A stretch of 64,000 nucleotides of DNA from Promerops cafer (taxonomy: Eukaryota; Chordata; Aves; Passeriformes; Nectariniidae). The translations under genes and the position numbers were made by a program. The notes below the pieces were generated by a model, which worked only from the letters and a program-made list of their open reading frames with translations, did no database searches and was not told the origin of the DNA. Location of the stretch: the NCBI GenBank assembly GCA_013398275.1, contig VZSE01002207.1, positions 562,877-626,876 on the forward strand, given 5' to 3'. How positions within the stretch are numbered: position 1 is the first letter of the stretch; each line of letters opens with the position of its first letter. Of this stretch, positions 61,691 to 64,000 are shown piece by piece.

Positions 61691-62230
61691 TACTGGGAGC
61701 TGTAAGGAATCACAGAAGAGCTGGAGTGAGAAAAGCCTTGGAGCTCCTGGCAGATGAGCAGCAGTCTCTGGCAGGTTGGTCACAGCCCTCAGCCACCTGC
61801 ACACCACACACAGGCACAGCTGCTGGCAAACTCCCAGAGTTTTAGGAGCCTGGACAGAATGGTAGAGGGAATAAAGCTCAAAGTACATGAAAAGTACTTT
61901 GAGAGGATTTTAAAAGTACATTTTTTCTAAGTACATACAGGACTCCTCTGTATGCTTTAGAAAGAGTTCTCAGCATTGCAAGGGCTGCAAGCAGTTCTCA
62001 ATTCTTGCTTACTTGCAACCAAAATAATAAACCCCGCTCCTTACCTCTCAGAAAAATCCAGAGTGTCTGTGTTAGTCATGGCTTAACAGCCATGAAAAAA
62101 GGACCCATTTCTGTTCAGCTATGACACTGTTCAGATAAATGATGTTCTAGATGTCAGGCATGGCAGTTTTTAAATCAAGTCATAATAGACAGTTTTCTCT
62201 TGTAAAAATTTTCCCACCATTTCTCTGTCA

Positions 62231-62344
62231 GAGAATCCCAGAATGGTTTGGGTTGGAAGGGACCTTCAAGACCACCATAAATGCATGGGGCACCTTCCAC
62301 TGGCCCAGATTGCTCCGAGCCCCATCCAGCCTGGCCTTGAGCAA
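62231..62344 (-). mobile_element. CR1 LINE fragment, minus orientation
   Basis: Reads gagaatcccagaatggtttg, ggttggaagggaccttcaag and gccccatccagcctggcctt. It sits just beyond the presumed minus-strand transcript end. Confidence 0.9.
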
Positions 62345-62427
62345 GTGTGTATTTGTATTTTGTGGACAAAGCAAAACAATCATTAGAACATTCCCGTTGA
62401 AAAGGAAATAGATAAACAACATAACCA

Positions 62428-62433
62428 TTTATT
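62428..62433 (-). promoter_or_regulatory. Distal poly(A) signal (minus strand)
   Basis: The minus strand reads gtcaaataaatggttatg, an AATAAA followed by a T/G-rich stretch. CR1 DNA begins about 85 bases beyond it, which fits a transcript end. Confidence 0.5.
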
Positions 62434-63784
62434 TGACTGCATTGTATTTAGACAACTTGTACATTTCGTAACCCCACTGGTTTTGTTCTCATCAAAAAGG
62501 ATAAAGGGACAGAAGAATATAATCCACTCAAAACAGCAGTCCAGTATTTTGAGATACACTTGCTATTTTCATAGATGCCCACCTGATACCTGAACTCCAA
62601 CATAGGTTGTAATGTTTATACAAGACCTGAAGTTTTTTCAACACAGCACTGAGTTGTAGCAATGTCTTGCAGTGCCCTGAAAAATAGTTTGTGACATACT
62701 CTGCAACACCAACCTGCTGATGCCTTGAAGGTGATGAACCTGATCATTTCTTAAAAAAACAACATAATGAATGCAAACATCCAGACCGACATGTCAGCCA
62801 GTAGCAACGTTTGGGCAAATTTAAATATAAAAGCAATCAACTCCTTAGTTAGATTTGTCAATGCAAAAAGGCAAGGGGGAGAGAACTGTGTTTAGCAACA
62901 GACAGGAGAAATAACTTTTCCTTGCTAGATTCCTTTTGAAAACCTATGCAAATTCAAGGCTTTTCACCTGATTTCCTAATCCCAAGCAGCACAGAGAACG
63001 AATCTGTTTGACAGGACCCAACACATGCAGCTTCAGTGTCTCCTGCAGCAAACTCTGCAACACAGCAGCCATGGCAGAACCTTTCAGGCCATGTGATCTT
63101 TGAAAAACTAAAAAAAGAGAGATCTGCACCTATTTTGCTCAGTATTTTCAACACAGGTATGGCAGCAACCACTTCTTACAATAACCAACCAGAACTGTAT
63201 TTGAAGTTTGCTCCAGAGGGATGTTTTTGGCAGTGAGGAGGGATTTCAGCTCACTTGCCAGTCGGCTTTTGAATCTGAAGACACCCACGGCTTAAATATT
63301 AACCAATAGAAAACTTGCCTGTCTGGCTTTGCAGACTGAAACCCCAGCAAGACACACAAGGCAGCCCAGTTTGCAATTTGTGATTCAAGCCCAACAGCTG
63401 CTTGCAAGCTCTGAAACCTCCCTGAGCCGGCTCCAGGGCAGTCCCTACGTCCTGGACCACAGTGAGGGAAACCTGACTCAAGGCATTGGCTACCAACACT
63501 CAACACTGATCAAAACTGCTGAAAAGCCACCCAGAAAATGTGGCACCCCTGAGGGAGCAGGGTACCAAGAGGTTTTGTCATGTCACAAGGCAGCAGTGGC
63601 TACACACAGGCTTTAGGCTGAGCTCCAGCATGTCCTGGGAGTCACAGACCCCACTAACAACACTTTGTCTTGGGCACCCTTGCAAAGATGAGTTTTCTTT
63701 AGTGAGGGGAACAGAGCCCCTCGACAGCACAGATGGTGTCTCTACAAGCAGAAAACTCAGCAGGGCCAATTTCCATTAAAAATC

Positions 63785-63790
63785 TTTATT
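63785..63790 (-). promoter_or_regulatory. Proximal poly(A) signal (minus strand)
   Basis: TTTATT on the plus strand is AATAAA on the minus strand, inside gaaaataaagattttt. For a transcript entering from the right this would be the first signal met. Confidence 0.5.
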
Positions 63791-64000
63791 TTCAAATACA
63801 ACTCATGATTTGTACATGGTAAGAAACGTCCATCACCATGTGCGATTGGTCTGTGCAAAAGGCGGCTTTGCTCAAATCCAGTTTTCCTGCACAGGGCTCT
63901 TTTCCAAATGATACTGGAGGTAGGGGTTTTGTTGGTTTTGTTTTTAGTGTACAGTAATTAGCAAAAATGAAAACAAACAAAAAAAACCCCAAAACCAACC

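Larger units (their letters stand above)
47316..62404. other. Intergenic DNA between CCDC198 and the presumed NAA30 tail
   Basis: About 15 kb without a convincing gene. It contains nine CR1 copies, the solo LTR, several homopolymer and microsatellite tracts and a conserved-looking block at 48481-48690. A few short exon-like frames (53640, 60030) lack matching donors. Confidence 0.65.
62405..64000 (-). other. NAA30: Probable 3' UTR of a minus-strand gene, likely NAA30 (coding part outside window)
   Basis: On the minus strand this AT-rich stretch reads like a vertebrate 3' UTR. It has no long conserved frame and no CR1 copies, and it ends in a classic AATAAA at 62433-62428. A second AATAAA lies at 63790-63785. 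The name NAA30 (catalytic subunit of the NatC N-terminal acetyltransferase) rests only on remembered human gene order, where NAA30 is the next gene and points toward CCDC198. No NAA30 coding sequence is visible. A noncoding RNA or another gene end is possible. Confidence 0.45.

Noticed and set aside
1..64000. Prokaryotic systems such as operons, CRISPR arrays, integrons or prophage
   Set aside because: The window is a vertebrate locus with spliced genes and LINE fragments; nothing of the kind is present.

Overview
This window is nuclear DNA from a bird, probably a neoavian or passerine species. Two things point there. About two dozen truncated CR1 LINE copies of avian type are scattered through it. 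It also carries two adjacent vertebrate genes, SLC35F4 and CCDC198, in the order I recall for human 14q22-q23. Codons are carried on short exons with GT-AG junctions, so nearly all long open frames are chance or repeat-derived. There is no operon, CRISPR array, plasmid or phage content.

Layout. Bases 1-11063 are the 3' part of a long SLC35F4 intron. Seven coding exons of SLC35F4 (11064-32642, + strand) follow; only the first coding exon lies outside the window. The gene ends with two polyadenylation signals near 32829-32849. A spacer (32870-37704) leads to CCDC198 (37722-46445, + strand). All six of its coding exons are present, giving a predicted 289-residue protein, with an AATAAA at 46596. 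The rest (46620-62400) is mostly intergenic. It holds many CR1 copies, a complete 436-bp solo LTR with TG...CA ends (55808-56243), and a block that looks like conserved noncoding DNA (48481-48690). From about 62405 to the right edge the DNA reads like the 3' untranslated region of a minus-strand gene with two alternative poly(A) signals. By synteny this is most likely NAA30, but no coding sequence of it is visible.

How the genes relate. SLC35F4 is a ten-helix drug/metabolite-transporter-superfamily protein whose substrate is not established. CCDC198 (also called FAME in human) is a small, probably N-myristoylated, membrane-associated protein. The two run in the same direction but have separate 3' ends and show no sign of co-regulation. 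The presumed NAA30 tail converges on CCDC198.

The most unusual item is an orphan, protein-like terminal exon at 47140-47302. It has a good splice acceptor, an in-frame stop and an ATTAAA signal, but its frame does not fit any CCDC198 donor. The second is a pair of inverted CR1 copies forming a large potential hairpin in the last SLC35F4 intron. I did not find a clearly new biological system. Exon boundaries were read by eye from splice motifs, reading phase and remembered human protein sequences, not from alignment software.
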